The notes: generated by a model from the letters alone, not told the origin. DNA of 64,000 bases from Atrina japonica (GCA_030159075.1 BROG01000546.1:186001-250000); one strand, 5' to 3'; numbered from the stretch's first letter, positions 44,645 through 57,474 are shown. Program-made: numbers and translations.

Positions 44645-44945
44645 TATATTGGACATGTGTAGAAATAGTCAAGATACGTAATATGTGTAGATAGAGTAAA
44701 GATACGTTATATGTGTAGCCATAGCCAATATACGTTATATGTGTAGCCATAGCCAATGTACGTTATATGTGTAGCCATAGCCAATATACGTTATATGTGT
44801 AGCCATAGACAATGTACGTTATATGTGTAGCCATAGCCAATATACGTTATATGTGAAGCTATAACCAATATACGTTATATGTGAAGCTATAACCAATATA
44901 CATTATATGTGTAGACAGAGTCAAGATACGTTGTATGTATAGCCC
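44645..44945. repeat. 28-bp tandem array
   Basis: About ten units of ATACGTTATATGTGTAGCC plus ATAGCCAAT. Looser relatives (TGTGTAGACATAGTC) continue to about 45150. Confidence 0.85.
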
Positions 44946-45227
44946 AAAAAAAACTATATATATAAAACTTTATATATAAATGGTAAGATTAGTCAAGATT
45001 CCTTAAATATTATATGTCAGATATGAGATATGTGAAGACATAGTCAGCTTATGAGGTATGTGTAGACAAAAGTAAATTATGGGATATAAGTAAGTGTATG
45101 TAATATATGTTGACAGAGTCAAGATACCTAATATGTGTATGTGTAGACATATTCAGGTCATGGACTTTGTGTAATCAAAATATGTGAATATGTACACACA
45201 GTCTTGTTATGTAATATATATGCAGGC

Positions 45228-45230
<3 letters not shown>

Positions 45231-45318
<88 letters not shown>
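45231..45318. repeat. (CT)n microsatellite
   Basis: Pure TC dinucleotides, about 88 bp. Confidence 0.98.
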
Positions 45319-45322
<4 letters not shown>

Positions 45323-45660
45323 TACCCAAGGGCGTTTGGAATGCGGTAAGACTGTACCCGTGGAGATCAAAGAGACAGAGAAAAGACGGGCATAGTCATT
45401 TGGCAGAACGATTTGTAGCAAAAATTTGAGAGGAACTTAAATTGCTGTATTCAATTAAATGAAGGAACACTATAAATTTACATGTTTTTTATGTTTTGAA
45501 CTGATAAGCGTATTGCGAAAATTTAGAAAGGCCTGATATATTTGTTATGTGGTACGTCAATACTTTCAACTGTAGGCTCAAAATATCGTATTTTAGATAT
45601 ATGCTTTCTCTGGTTTTAATTATTCCAGAGAACGGAACTCAAATATAGATATACATTAAA

Positions 45661-45835
45661 GCCTGCTATAGTGGCCACCTCTATATAAGGATAACCTGTT
45701 AATAAAGGCCATTTTTCAAGTGCACATAAAGGTAAATATTTTCTATTCCCTTGCGTGGCCCCTATATACAGTTTTCACCTGCACATAAAGGTAAATATTT
45801 TCTGGTCCCTTGCTGGCCCCTATACACTTTTCACT
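45661..45835. repeat. Fragment of a second GTGGCC-type repeat with 59-bp duplication
   Basis: GCCTGCTATAGTGGCCACCT begins the fragment. TGCACATAAAGGTAAATATT occurs at 45721 and 45780, a 59-bp tandem duplication. It resembles one end of a MITE, but no inverted partner was found. Confidence 0.5.
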
Positions 45836-48291
45836 TTACATTAGTAAATACCTAAATTTGACAGTTACGTGTACGTGAGTTTAAACCACTTCACCACACA
45901 GGCACATATTCACTTTAATGCTTTCAAAACCTTACTTGTGACATATAAATCATTAAATCCCAAGTTGAATTAGACCAAGACCATAAAGTTATATGTACCT
46001 GTAACTAATGACATCCTAATTAGGTCGTTAACCTATGACCATTATAACAATGTTAGTCCTTTAAGCGGTAATTTATGTAAGATAAGCGTAAGTGAAACAC
46101 GTTAGATAAGTCATAAAATATATATTCATTGTTTGCCATTTGATCCCATCACAAAAGATTGGCACTCTGATCTCTTCTATAAGGTTTCATTTATACCATT
46201 ATATCCAACATCGGCGAAATCTACAACATCTATCTCGTTTAAAATTACTGTATTAAAAGAAGGTATACAATAATCTAAACAATCACATTATTTAACACAT
46301 TTTTGTCATTTCGTCAAATCTGAGTTATTTTGTTGAAAGCATTGTATCGCTGTATACATCCTGCGATTATGTATCGTAATTACGTTAATGAATATCGTAT
46401 TAGCGATCATTCAGACATGATAAGAAACACGTAATGCGATACAAATGTGTTGTCTTATGTGTATTTGACAATACTAGATCACGTGTCTGTCGAACGCTTG
46501 AGTTTACAATACATATCACTTGCGTGGTGCAGAGATACATTTTGATATATAGACGATTCTGTTTACAGTTTTTCGATATGACAGGCTTCACATGAAATGT
46601 TTTATTCCCTACTTGACAATCTTACATGCGGTGACAAGTAGGAACGATAACTATTGCATCATTACCTAGAATCTAAACCCGTGTTAAAGTGTCCTGATCT
46701 TGCAACATATTTCTAAACCCGGAAATGTGTTTTGGCGTATAACACGCAAGTAAAACACACTATCACGCTAAAAATGAAAAAATAACCATGTTCGTTTTCT
46801 TTTTTCTGCTCCATTCAATACAAATTTGACATCTTAAGTGCATGCGCGGAGTTCTTTGCTCTCTGCGTTCTTGTTGCTCAGAGTTTAACCGTTTCAACAT
46901 ATACGTTGAACATTTAGAAAAGTACTGGGTTACCTTACACTAGAAAGAAACCTGAGAATAAATCGTTTTGACCTGAAAGGCGACTTGTAGAGTTAGTATA
47001 ATTATATGCCTATCTAAAATCACTGTGAAATGGTCCAACAAATATAAAAAGGTAAAAACCATTGCAGTAATACCGGTCTTAATTTTTCTCTCGAAATCAT
47101 TATTCAAAACATATATACGTTGATGTGATATAATAATAAATTGATTAGATAAATGCTGTTTTAGTAGCCCAATTGAAAACACACGTGCTTTAATCATCGT
47201 TGATCATCGGATTGGAAGGAGATAATCGATATGGTTGGACGTGGGTGTTCTCTCGGGGTATTCCGATTTCCTTACTCAGCACATACCCCCTCACATTAAC
47301 ATCAGAACCCACGTTAGACATGAATTATAGCTGGAGTTAATGGATGTAAAATGAATAACGTTTGGACTTCAGTCATTTGATAAATCAATTAGATTAATTT
47401 CAATTGCAATACACGTATTTTCCAGGTTGCACTTGTCTTTCAGTGTGCAGAACGATATTAAAACATTTGATTTTTCAGGTTATGTAACTTGTAGTGGCGA
47501 GGTATTCACCTCTTGAGAAATTCTTGACAATCTAAAATTTTTACTGCGAGATGTATCGCCTCTTTAAAATTATTTATCAAAATGCATAACCCAGTTAGCA
47601 ATGAATACCCTACTGTGTTACAGTGAAATATGCAATTAAAGTCATTTAGAATTACATCTCTTGATTTGATCAACACTAAACATCTACAAATGTAAAACTT
47701 ACCTTACTAAAGAAGAGATAATATTATGTTGGATAGATATCCCATTTGAATAGAAAACTAAGGCAATAAAGATAACTGGAAATGCTGATAACGGCATTAG
47801 GATATTAACCTTTAAATTACAGTGACTATATATAAAAATGAAAAAATATAAGAAATATATATACATTAACTGTTAAGCAATTGCCAAAATATACATTATG
47901 TTGAGGTAAAGACTCCCTAATGTGCAATTTAGAAATGTTAGGAAAGTATCTCTAAATTAAATGAATGTAGCACTAATTCCAAGAAAAAGAATATTTCCGT
48001 TATTTACACATATTTGTCCCACTGTAAACTCGTAAATGGTCATTTTCAAGAGGCGCTTTTGTGTTTAGATATAACATTGGCCTTGGTGTTCGTCTATTCC
48101 TTTTGTAAAGTCTCTGTTCCAATATCGAATATTAAGGGAACATTGATTTGGTTTTGTCTGCCTATCCGTTTTTTGTAAAAAATAGCTTATCCAAAACTTC
48201 AACCAAAATAAGGATGTTGGTTTATGACAATACACTCATGGATAAATTTAAGTTCGGCTTCAATCACCCTTAGTATGTTTCCTTAAATATA
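45836..48291. other. No recognised feature
   Basis: Longest stretch without any recognised repeat in the left three quarters of the window. No frame above 85 codons and none recognisable. Confidence 0.5.
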
Positions 48292-48845
48292 AAAATCTCA
48301 GATACCAAAGTATAAATCAATAGAATGTCCATGACATATATACAAATCCAGTAAAATGGACAAACACGGACCTCTGGAAACCAAGAGGTGGGATCAGGTG
48401 CCATGGAGGATTAAGCATTCCTTGTCGACCGGTCACACCCGCCGTGAGTCGACAGTCAAGTCCAATGAAATACGTGAGGAATGAATCCTCGTCACAAATG
48501 GTACAGACGTCTCAACAACCGCCGACGAAAACGCAACTCAACATTTCACTTCGTGAAACAAACACGGACCTCTGGAAACCAAGAGGTGGGATCATTTGCC
48601 ATGGAGGATTAAGCATCCCCTGTCGACCAGTCACACTCGCCGTGAGTCCACAGTCAAGTCCAATGAAATACGTGGGGAGTGAATCCCCGTCACAATTGGT
48701 ACAGACGTATCAACAACTGCCAACGAAAACGCAACTCAACATTTCACTTCGTGAAACAGAGTAATCGCAAACAAGACTTTTATACCGACCATAAAATTTG
48801 CGGAACGTTGACATTAAACGCGGTTTTCGATATCCCTGTGTCATA
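48292..48845 (-). mobile_element. PLE-B tail with 198-bp internal tandem duplication
   Basis: The tail begins at the common 3' end (48292). The segment starting CAAACACGGACCTCTGG is present at 48361 and 48559, a 198-bp period; the junction lies at GTGAAACAAACACGG, where the unit end and unit start share a few bases. The second unit continues into the RT end (CGGAACGTTGACATTAAACG, 48801) and stops near 48845. Confidence 0.85.
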
Positions 48846-49547
48846 AAATATTTTATGATAAACTTAAGAATTACTTCGTTCTCGGGGGAAAAAACCTTAC
48901 TCGGTTGGCTTCCCGAACAATATCTCACTTGATATGAATTCAAATTCTGATTTTAAGATATTCGCATATACATGCAAGATAAAAAAATCATATATTAAGA
49001 TTGGCTTTGAATGCAGTTAGATCATGTAAAAGATTTCATAATTACATAAGGATTTCGGGAAATTGGACCTTTTTGTAATTGACAATGCAAAATATGCTTC
49101 CTTAGAGTAAAAGCTGTATGTTGTGTCGCTAGATTTTTTTCCCCGTGAGCTACATCTCATTTCGACAAAATTATCAAGCTTTATGTGTGTCGGGAGTTTC
49201 TGTTGATGTACGTTATTTCATTAAAAACTGGAAAACTGTAATAAGAATGGTTTACCAAATCAATAAAAGGGATTTGTCATGTGCATGTTTATTATCGAAA
49301 TTGCTAAATTCATACCCCTGTGCAAGTTCAGAAACAATGAAGAATTTATAAGAAATGTTAAATAACACGAGAAATAGAATTAATGTATTTTTCAATAATA
49401 TAAGTTATTAGTACTTGTAATCTGCAGTAGAGTGTGCAAAAATGATAGACATTTGATATTGGACAAATATGAAAATTCAGAGGTTAGATCAATTATCATA
49501 GAAACATTCCCTGCCGACTGATAGAAAATGATTCCCTGTTATATATA
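48846..49547. other. No recognised feature
   Basis: AT-rich spacer between two PLE-B tails. Confidence 0.5.
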
Positions 49548-49795
49548 TAAGATAGCAAAGTATAAATCTTTAGGATGTCCAGGATATAGATACAAATCTG
49601 GTAAAAGTGGACAAACAGGGACCTCTGGAAACCAAGAGGTGGGATCATGTGCCGTGGAGGAGTAAGCATTCCCTGTCGACCGGTCACACTGCCGTGAAAC
49701 CATAGTCAAGTCCAAATGAAATACACGAGGAAAGAATCCTCGTCACAATCGGTACAGATGTCTCAACAACCGCCAACGAAAAGGCAACTCCTGTA
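49548..49795 (-). mobile_element. PLE-B tail fragment
   Basis: AGCAAAGTATAAATCTTTAG to AACAACCGCCAACGAAAAGG. Well preserved 5'-truncated copy; a short AT tract precedes its 3' end. Confidence 0.85.
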
Positions 49796-49987
49796 AAACG
49801 TTTTGTCTTCGTAACAATGTAACTTGTTAATAGGGAATGCTCACTCTACTCCTCCTTGGATTCTACAAAATAACATTACACAATTACTTATCGTTTTTAT
49901 AATGCTTTTCTGATTTTACCAAATGACCATTTATCATAAAACGGATAGACATAATAATAAGAGAATATACTGTCAATGCCTGATTTT

Positions 49988-50232
49988 GTTTGTTTGGTTT
50001 TTTTTTTGTTTAACGTCCTACTCAAGAATATAATCATTCATATGGAGATGTCACCAAATGCCGGTGAAGGGCTTCATATTTTGGCCTATGCTCGGCACTT
50101 ACGGCCATTGAGCAGTGAGGGTTCTTCATCGTGCCGACACCTACTGTGACACGAGTCCTCGGTTTGTACTGTCCCATCCGAAAGACAGGAAACCAACCTG
50201 TCACCGGCTACCGACTGAGTCAGGCTGGCTCG
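49988..50232 (-). mobile_element. tRNA-derived SINE with damaged head
   Basis: Central domain and tail as in the other copies. The tRNA-like head is shortened: CTGACTCAGTCGGTAGCCGG runs directly into GTGACAGG, so the B box is lost. Confidence 0.85.
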
Positions 50233-50589
50233 TCAATGACTGAAATGTACGTGCTAGCATCACGGGGACGCCTGATCCCATCTTTATAGGGGCCATTAGA
50301 TACGTGACTTTTTCATTTTAAAATTTTCTCTTCCCCTTTCCAGTACATAGATTGATCAACAATAGCAAAAGTAGATCTACACCGGCAAACAAATTCTTAA
50401 ATTGCGCTATATTTTATACCTGAAAATAAATTTATTTTCGTTATTACAACAGAAATATTCTATTTTACTTTGTGGGTAACCACGATTACAAATGCATATC
50501 GTCAAACTCTTAATCGGCAAGAAGGAACATGCTGTTTAGAACTTTTAAGCAAAGCATATTTTAGATTTTATATACATATACACATAAGA

Positions 50590-50746
50590 CATCTCAGATA
50601 CCAAAATTTTATATCTTTAGGATGTCCTGGATAAAGATACAAATCTGGTAAAAATGGACAAACACGGACCTCTGGAAATCAAGAGGCGGGGTCAGGTGCC
50701 ATAGAGAAGTAATCATCCCCTATCGACCGGCCACACCGGCCGTGAT
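50590..50746 (-). mobile_element. PLE-B tail fragment ending at a microsatellite
   Basis: CATCTCAGATACCAAAATTT to GACCGGCCACACCGGCCGTG. The 5' truncation edge lies about ten bases from the GC/GT/GA compound microsatellite at 50756. Confidence 0.85.
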
Positions 50747-50755
50747 GTATACATA

Positions 50756-50808
50756 CGCGCGCGCGCGCGTGTGTGTGTGTGTGTGTGTGTGAGTGAGAGA
50801 GAGAGAGT
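50756..50808. repeat. (GC)n-(GT)n-(GA)n compound microsatellite
   Basis: Three dinucleotide types in series, next to the 5' edge of a PLE-B tail. Confidence 0.95.
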
Positions 50809-51199
50809 GAATCCATTGTTCGTTACTAATACATAATAAACAATTGTCTTTTGGATTAACAATTTAAATATTTGTATATCAGTCGCTAGATATTCTTTTT
50901 CACGAAGGCCATTTGTACATGCTTCACCATCTTAACTTGACAAAAATATTTGCTTATAATTTTATTCACTCTAAGTAATGTATCAGATGAAAAATGCTTA
51001 TTGAATATGCTTAAATGAGCCAGATAGGTAGATAATACAATGAGAATGCATGAAAATGTCAAATACGTTTACTACACAGAACATCTATCCTTCCTTATTC
51101 CAGCTAAATTTTAAATCTGTTACTTTTTAGAAACAAATTGAAGTTTGTGTGTGTTTGTGTTATATTCTAATGAACTTTCGAATATCTAACGTTATTCTG

Positions 51200-51201
<2 letters not shown>

Positions 51202-51286
<85 letters not shown>
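51202..51286. repeat. (CT)n microsatellite
   Basis: Pure CT dinucleotides, about 85 bp. Confidence 0.98.
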
Positions 51287-51290
<4 letters not shown>

Positions 51291-51368
51291 TTACAAAACA
51301 AAACGAAAACTGCACAATTCATTAATGTTTTACAAAACAAAACGAAAACTGCACAATTCATTAATGTT
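51291..51368. repeat. Two-copy 39-bp direct repeat
   Basis: TTACAAAACAAAACGAAAAC followed by TGCACAATTCATTAATG occurs at 51291 and 51330. It adjoins the CT microsatellite. Confidence 0.9.
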
Positions 51369-53832
51369 CAATTATTTAGAATTACACAACTCTGTTATTG
51401 ATTTCCGTTTTATTGAAGAAATCTCGTAAAAGTTTTAGCTGTGTGAGCTAATTGGACATGCATTTTATTGGGTGAAGTCGTTAGTTCCGGTGCGTCATTG
51501 CTTATTGACTACCTTTGTATGTTGTATTACAATCAGATGTGATCAAAGGGTTATCTATATCGTCAGAGCTGCGATTCTAATTTCTGTACAGATGAGTTTG
51601 AATCAGATCCGTCCAAGTAGACAGCTGTGTAGCGCTGTCAATATCATGGCGATACATCACTGATACACAAATATATTTAGCACGCACAGTAATTACAACT
51701 ATACCGATTCAATGTGCATTTTCAAGAACTATTCGATGATTTTGCAGCAGATCTTTAAAAACAAAAGTGTTTTGGTATAATGTGGATGCATTGTGATTAA
51801 GTACAGTTCTTAACACATTACACGAATTCCTTTGAAAATGGATTTTTTTGCTTTGAAGAAGCGTGGATTTACATGTTTACATGCTTTTATATTTTCGTTC
51901 ATGTGTTATTATGGTGGATGTTTCGCTGATACAAAGTTAAACTTAGTGAACTCCGTTTCATTCAATTAAATCATTGTTGAATATACCCGTGGGAAACGCT
52001 GAAAAGGAACGAAGTAGGCTTTGATAAATAGAACTTTAATTCAATTAAAGTAAGTATATGCTGTTATTATTACAAAAGAATATGATAATAATTACCAAAA
52101 TATTATATTCATTTTTATACATTTAAGTACCAATACAATGTTAGGCATTAAACACATATCTAATATATTTTAATGGCATTTTTCATTTTATATACATGAT
52201 ATGATGCAATAATGCATAAGCTAAACTGATTTAATTGGTAAACGTTTTTCATTCTGAGAATTTAAGAAATAATCGTTCCGTTAAGAGACAACAAGATTTT
52301 GAAAAATTCCAAAATTGTCATAATCAACATTTCAGTTTCGCTATTTTCATATTTTGTGCATCTAGGCTTGTTTTCGTTTTGATTTCAACGCTATGTGATC
52401 ACACTTTATATGAATTTGTAGATAAAACAGATAATTTTATAGATCTACCATATACAACACAAACTACACTTCGGGATACTTAGAGTAGCGTACAAATGTT
52501 ATCCTTAAAGATTACACATATCCTGCGGTATAGTAAATCGCACTTGCTGAACATTTGTTTTTCAGATGTAATATTTTATTTTAGACATGGATTTTGGTAT
52601 CATATCGTCTTGTGCATTATAAATTCGGTATTATGTTTATAATATTTCTTAACTGATAGATACGTCTATCTGAAATTCTGTCTCATGCATTGTCTTTTAC
52701 ATACCATAGCGATAGCGATATATATGTACAAACTACCAATGTTTAGAGAAAAGTCATATAACTGAAATTTAAGTATATTTACATATAATCGATGGTGGGT
52801 ATTTACTCATCCTTGCAGTTGGCAATAATTATCATGTGTGAGCACGCATTGATACACCTAAACATGCATATCAATCATAAATACGAAACTATTTTGCTTA
52901 TTGATTGAGGAGATTGTACAATTCAGGTATGGTCCGGAGAAGAGGTTCCAATGTGTTGCAGATACGGGCAAGTCAACTTAGAATTCCAGAAATATATATT
53001 CATAGTCATTCTGTGTTTTTACAATATAATGTAATCAGCGACATAAAATTTATTAAGTAGCATATACATGATTATCTCAAGATGATATAGAAAGATATGT
53101 TATCGGAAATACTGAAAAATCTTATGAAATCTGAAGAGGTAAAAAATGATTGTACTTAACTTGTACTTACCACACTTTTAAGTGGATATACTTGGTGCTT
53201 TATAAGACGTTTTCATCAAATTTGATTCGTAATGTTCAACGCCACACGTTCTTCAGGATCCTTTCATTTACATGAATTGAAAGTTAATTGCATATGATTA
53301 ATGGCTGTATGTATTACATTGGCGCTAATATCGGGCCCATTTTGATGTCACAGATGATTACAAATGTTGTTCTAACAGAATGGATGCAACTATAAGCTAA
53401 TATCAACAACTGTCAAACTCCATTTTAATGTTGGAAAAAGTAATGTTCGTAAATAGTCCTGTCTGGAACTGAAATTAACAGGAGGAAACAGACAATAATA
53501 CAATTTTATAAATAATTATACAGCAGTGCTATATTTAATTTGCAGTAGACTTGTGATATTTTAGAAATGAAATTAAGTACATACTTAGCATCGTTATCAA
53601 TTTTGTATATGCTTCATTACTGAATTTTGTACCTATTTTGATTTTGCACTTTGTGCAATCTATAATCAAATCAAGAATACATCAGCCGATGGATAATAAC
53701 TACAGAACCGAAAATGATGAGATAAATATAGTGTTGTAAATTTAACGGACTTTCTCCAAAATAATAATAAGAATAAATAATAAAAAAAAAAACAAAGTGT
53801 CCAAGCAGGTGCTTGATCTCATTCAGGAAGAC
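51369..53832. other. Upstream region of the GPCR gene
   Basis: Would hold the promoter and any 5' exon, but no clear TATA, initiator or splice arrangement can be assigned. An 82-codon frame at 52235 is unrecognised. A retrozyme fragment lies at 52598. Confidence 0.5.
52598..52655 (+). repeat. Retrozyme 3' terminus fragment
   Basis: The string ATCGTCTTGTGCATTATAA followed by CGGTATTATGTTTATAATAT resembles the segment downstream of the predicted hammerhead cleavage site in the other units. The upstream ribozyme core is not recognisable here. Confidence 0.4.
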
Positions 53833-54936
53833 ATGTTTGGAAATAGTTCTTATTCCGATGATTTCATCGACGATACAGGATATGATTTTAATAGTGAAAA
53901 ATTAAATCGAATCAGTCGTATGTATATGGGGGTACATGGATATCTTAGCGTCATAGTGTGCGTTTTTGGCATTCCAACAAATTTTATCAACATAACCGTT
54001 TTAACAAGGAAACATATGGTCACACCTATTAATTGTATTTTGACGTGGATGGCTGTGTCCGACTTGTTAACTATGACTTCATATGTTCCATTTGCTATAC
54101 ATTTTTATTGCCATTACAACCCAGAAACATTATCACCTGAGAAAAATAGTTATGGGTGGATGAAGTTTTTACTTTTTCATATAAATTTTTCATCAACGAC
54201 TCATACTGTTTCCATTTGGCTTGGAGTTGCTTTAGCGATTTTCCGATACAAACACATAAAATCACCTGCAAAGGGAAATATAACTCGAATGCGAAGATTA
54301 ATACGAGCTCGTGTTGTAGTATTTGTAATTTATTGTGGATCGTGTGTTCTACTGATTCCAAACTATGTTTCAAATGAAATGGTTCCCTATTCAGAAAACT
54401 CGTCGATATTTATCATGCCGGATCCAAAACTAGGAACACCTTACGCTAAACCCGTAGTGCTGGTAAATTTATTCTTATACAGTGTTGTTGCAAAGTTATT
54501 ACCCTGTATACTGATGCTTATATATGGTGGACTTCTTTTACAAACGTTAAACAGCAAGATGAGGATTAAACGACGAAAGCTTTCGAAAAGCGTGGGAGTG
54601 GTACAGAGACCACTCGATACATCTCGGACTACAATTATGTTGCTTACAGTTCTTGTTTTGTTTTTGTTTACCGAGTTGCCCCAGGCTATACTTATATTAC
54701 TTAGTGTGGTTCTACGAGGATTTTTCGATTATATATACATTCCACTTGGGGACGCCATGGATATCATTGCCCTGGTAAATAATGCTATCAATTTTATTTT
54801 ATATTGTTCAATGAGTAGAGAATTCCGGAGAACACTTGTAAAAATGATTTGTAAATTTGGCAGGAAAAGATCACATCGTTTATTGACTGAGTTTACCAGA
54901 GATGGCACGCAAACCGTTTGGATCGGTATGAAATAG
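53833..54936 (+). CDS. Rhodopsin-type GPCR, myosuppressin/sex-peptide receptor-like (DMSR-like)
   Basis: Single-exon seven-transmembrane receptor, 367 aa from the first ATG. The open frame extends upstream through a GTG (53797) to a stop at 53743, so ATG 53833 is the first eukaryotic start. Approximate segments: TM1 34-57 with GIPTN (N50 as 1.50), TM2 65-90 with MAVSD (D77 as 2.50), TM3 111-138 ending HTVSIWLGVALAIFRY, TM4 160-177, TM5 206-237, TM6 264-293 with FTELPQAILILLS, TM7 303-327 with NNAINFILYCSMSREFRR. DRY is replaced by FRY (137-139) and NPxxY by NFILY. N-glycosylation sequons lie at N4 and N189, in predicted extracellular parts. The usual cysteine at the top of TM3 is not evident. 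The HTxSIWL..LAxxRY and TM6/TM7 signatures fit invertebrate FMRFamide/myosuppressin (DMSR) and sex-peptide receptors, so a neuropeptide ligand at the plasma membrane is inferred. No close AATAAA signal was found downstream, and upstream non-coding exons cannot be excluded. The GPCR call is firm; the subfamily is likely; the ligand is unknown. Confidence 0.9.
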   Translation: MFGNSSYSDDFIDDTGYDFNSEKLNRISRMYMGVHGYLSVIVCVFGIPTNFINITVLTRKHMVTPINCILTWMAVSDLLTMTSYVPFAIHFYCHYNPETLSPEKNSYGWMKFLLFHINFSSTTHTVSIWLGVALAIFRYKHIKSPAKGNITRMRRLIRARVVVFVIYCGSCVLLIPNYVSNEMVPYSENSSIFIMPDPKLGTPYAKPVVLVNLFLYSVVAKLLPCILMLIYGGLLLQTLNSKMRIKRRKLSKSVGVVQRPLDTSRTTIMLLTVLVLFLFTELPQAILILLSVVLRGFFDYIYIPLGDAMDIIALVNNAINFILYCSMSREFRRTLVKMICKFGRKRSHRLLTEFTRDGTQTVWIGMK

Positions 54937-55689
54937 AACAAAATGAATGAGAATGCGTTGTCACCTTCAAATGACATTTGTGTCCTGTTAATTGATTTAT
55001 TTACAGTTGATTCAAAATAACAGAGGTAGTGACCTGTGTTTTCAGTTCTGTTTAACAATTGTTTAATATATTATGATCAATGGCTTCAAAGTAATGATCA
55101 ATCGTTGTATGCAACATAATATTGATGGTGCGTAATGCTGTATGTTGGAATCGTAACGCTTTCAAATCAAATTCAACTGTACACTAGTTATCTATATAGT
55201 TTTTTTAAGTTCGATAAAATCTTCATTTTGGTCAATTATAAAGCATATGACATTGCGAATCTGATATTTTTGACTTATTTTCTGTTCCACGCTTCGCGAT
55301 GTTATAGCTACATGTTTTGTAAAAAGATATAAATCTATACAGATTAGAAAACAGTCACTTCAATGAATGCATGTTGTATATGGTCATATGGTAACTGAAC
55401 TGATTATACCAATTCCATTTCCTCAATTCCTGACAGTTCGTCTACACCTAGACCCGAAGTCACCAAATTTACTCCAGCATCAAAATCAACTTAAATATGA
55501 TTTTTAAGGATAAAACACATAATTTATGTTTAACTGGACATTTTAATATATCCTCGCCATCATGTTGTATGCAACTATGTAAAGGTTTGCTCACTTCAAG
55601 GATACCTCAAAATATCAAACATTCATTTACATACTCAAATATTTAGCACAATACTCAATGTATATTTTCCAGTGTTTAGACAAAATCAT
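54937..55689. other. Downstream region of the GPCR gene
   Basis: Probable 3' UTR and flank. No canonical AATAAA was found close to the stop. Confidence 0.45.
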
Positions 55690-56180
55690 AAATATGTATG
55701 GCACGCCAAAATCACATTATTGAGATAAACCCATTTTTTCTCAGATGAACTTACTTATTCTCAAGTTAAACCAAGTTTTTCTCAGTTAAATCTATTTTTC
55801 TCCAGTTAATGTGGGTTACGAGTTTAACTTTTTTTGTCACCAGATAATCCTAATATTTCTCGTAACCCAAATTAACAGGATAAAAACTTAGTTTAATTGA
55901 GAAAACTAGGGTTAAATGCGCGAAATGCTTATTAATGTGATTGTGGCACAGTTAAACGTAGTTTTTCTCGGTTAAACTACTTTTTCTCAAGAAAAACTAG
56001 GTTTAATTCACTTTTGTGATTTTGGCGCTGTTCAACGTAGTTTTTCTCAGTTAAACCTAGGTTTTCACCAGTTAATGTGGGTTACTTAGAAAATCTAGAT
56101 TTAACTGAGAAAAACTAGGTTTACCTCATTAATGTGACATTTGTGTGCCATAGATATGACCTTATGTGTTGATGTTTGTT
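55690..56180. mobile_element. Inverted-repeat element 1 of a related trio
   Basis: TATGGCACGCCAAAATCACA at 55698 is inverted at the right as AATGTGACATTTGTGTGCCA, ending at 56152. Between them are many copies, in both orientations, of GTTTAACTGAGAAAAACTAG and of GTTAATGTGGGTTAC. No coding potential. Confidence 0.7.
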
Positions 56181-56295
56181 GTTTCTGATCAGTCAAAATA
56201 AGAGGTTTTACAAGCACATATAAAAGTCATAAGTACAAAAAGGAGCTTCAGTATTGAGTGCATTTAGTGACTTCAGGTCCTGAACTAACCTCTAG

Positions 56296-56377
56296 ATCAT
56301 CATCATTGTCATCGTCGTCATCGTCATCGTCATCATCATCATCATCAGCAGCAGCAGCATGGTCATCATCGTCGTTG

Positions 56378-56432
<55 letters not shown>

Positions 56433-56433
56433 T
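56296..56433. repeat. (ATC)n microsatellite
   Basis: Trinucleotide tract with GTC and GCA interruptions. Its poly-Asp and poly-Ser translations are not evidence of a gene. Confidence 0.97.
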
Positions 56434-57114
56434 ATCTGAACTTAACAATTTATAGATTGGTATTTGTATATGTGTTTGAAGTATTAGAAAACAGATGCCA
56501 TTTATGATTTTAAATACGAAAGTCAAAATTCCCGTAATCATTCATCGTTAGACGTTCTGTAAAACTGTACTGAAGTCCGATTCTTCATTGTAACAGGGTT
56601 CTCTTTTCCGCCATTACAACCTGGCCTCCGCCATATAACTAGGGTAATGTTGAGTATTATGCAAAAAATAGCATTCACACAAACAAATTTCCTATTTCTG
56701 CTGATAAGCGGATACCACTTATTAAATCATTAAACCATAAACGACGACATTTGATAGTTCTTTGGAAATCTGTTTGTCAAGAAACGGATGTTGCGTCTTA
56801 TCTTAGAGTCCATGTATTTTGTCAATAATTATTTATTGTCTAGTCTAGATCACCATCCCTACTAATTAATATATATTTTAAGAACTGTATAACGATTCAT
56901 GAAGTTTCTTAAATGCATCAATGAACAATGTATTCACAATGTACCCACAATTTACAACATAATATTTTATTACAAGGGTTACTAGTAATATTTGTCTTTT
57001 TGAAGAACGATAATCCTTCATACACCCGTAGCCCACTCACGAGCCAAATTGTGCTTATGTCAGCATAATGCTCTTTCGATAACCTTTTCATTATTGCAAA
57101 CTGTAGGATGTCGA

Positions 57115-57380
57115 GAAAAGTGAAAAGTTCTCAAGAAAAACCATGTTTATCTGCACAGAAAAATAGCATTTGGGAGCAATAAGGTGATTTCGGCGCAGTA
57201 AAACCTAATTTTTCTTAAGTACAAACTGGGTTTTCAGTAGATAATTCAAAATGTGACACCAAAATCGCAGTAATGGATTAAACCTAGTTTTTTTCTAGAA
57301 ACGTAGAAAACTCGAAACTACTAAATTTAATTCACTAATGTAATTTTGACGTGCCATTAATTTTCATGACATTATGTGAA
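57115..57380. mobile_element. Inverted-repeat element 2 of a related trio
   Basis: Degenerate relative of the 55.7 kb element: GGTGATTTCGGCGCAG, AAACCTAATTTTTCTT, GATTAAACCTAGTTTTTTTC, and the end TAATTTTGACGTGCCATTAA. Confidence 0.55.
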
Positions 57381-57392
57381 AGATCATCATTG

Positions 57393-57395
<3 letters not shown>

Positions 57396-57473
<78 letters not shown>
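57396..57473. repeat. (TA)n microsatellite
   Basis: Pure AT dinucleotides, just right of inverted-repeat element 2. Confidence 0.97.

Positions 57474-57474
<1 letters not shown>

Noticed and set aside
49825..49865. A plus-strand PLE-B tail at GGGAATGCTCACTCTACTCC
   Set aside because: Only one short stretch resembles the tail; not enough to call.
52235..52483. An 82-codon frame upstream of the GPCR as an exon
   Set aside because: No domain, no convincing splice sites, and a length compatible with chance in AT-rich DNA.
53797..53832. GTG start for the GPCR giving 379 aa
   Set aside because: GTG is not expected to start translation here; the upstream bases are A-rich and the first ATG at 53833 gives a complete receptor.
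56248..56541. Poly-Asp and poly-Ser frames
   Set aside because: Translation of an ATC/GAT trinucleotide tract on either strand; no flanking domain.
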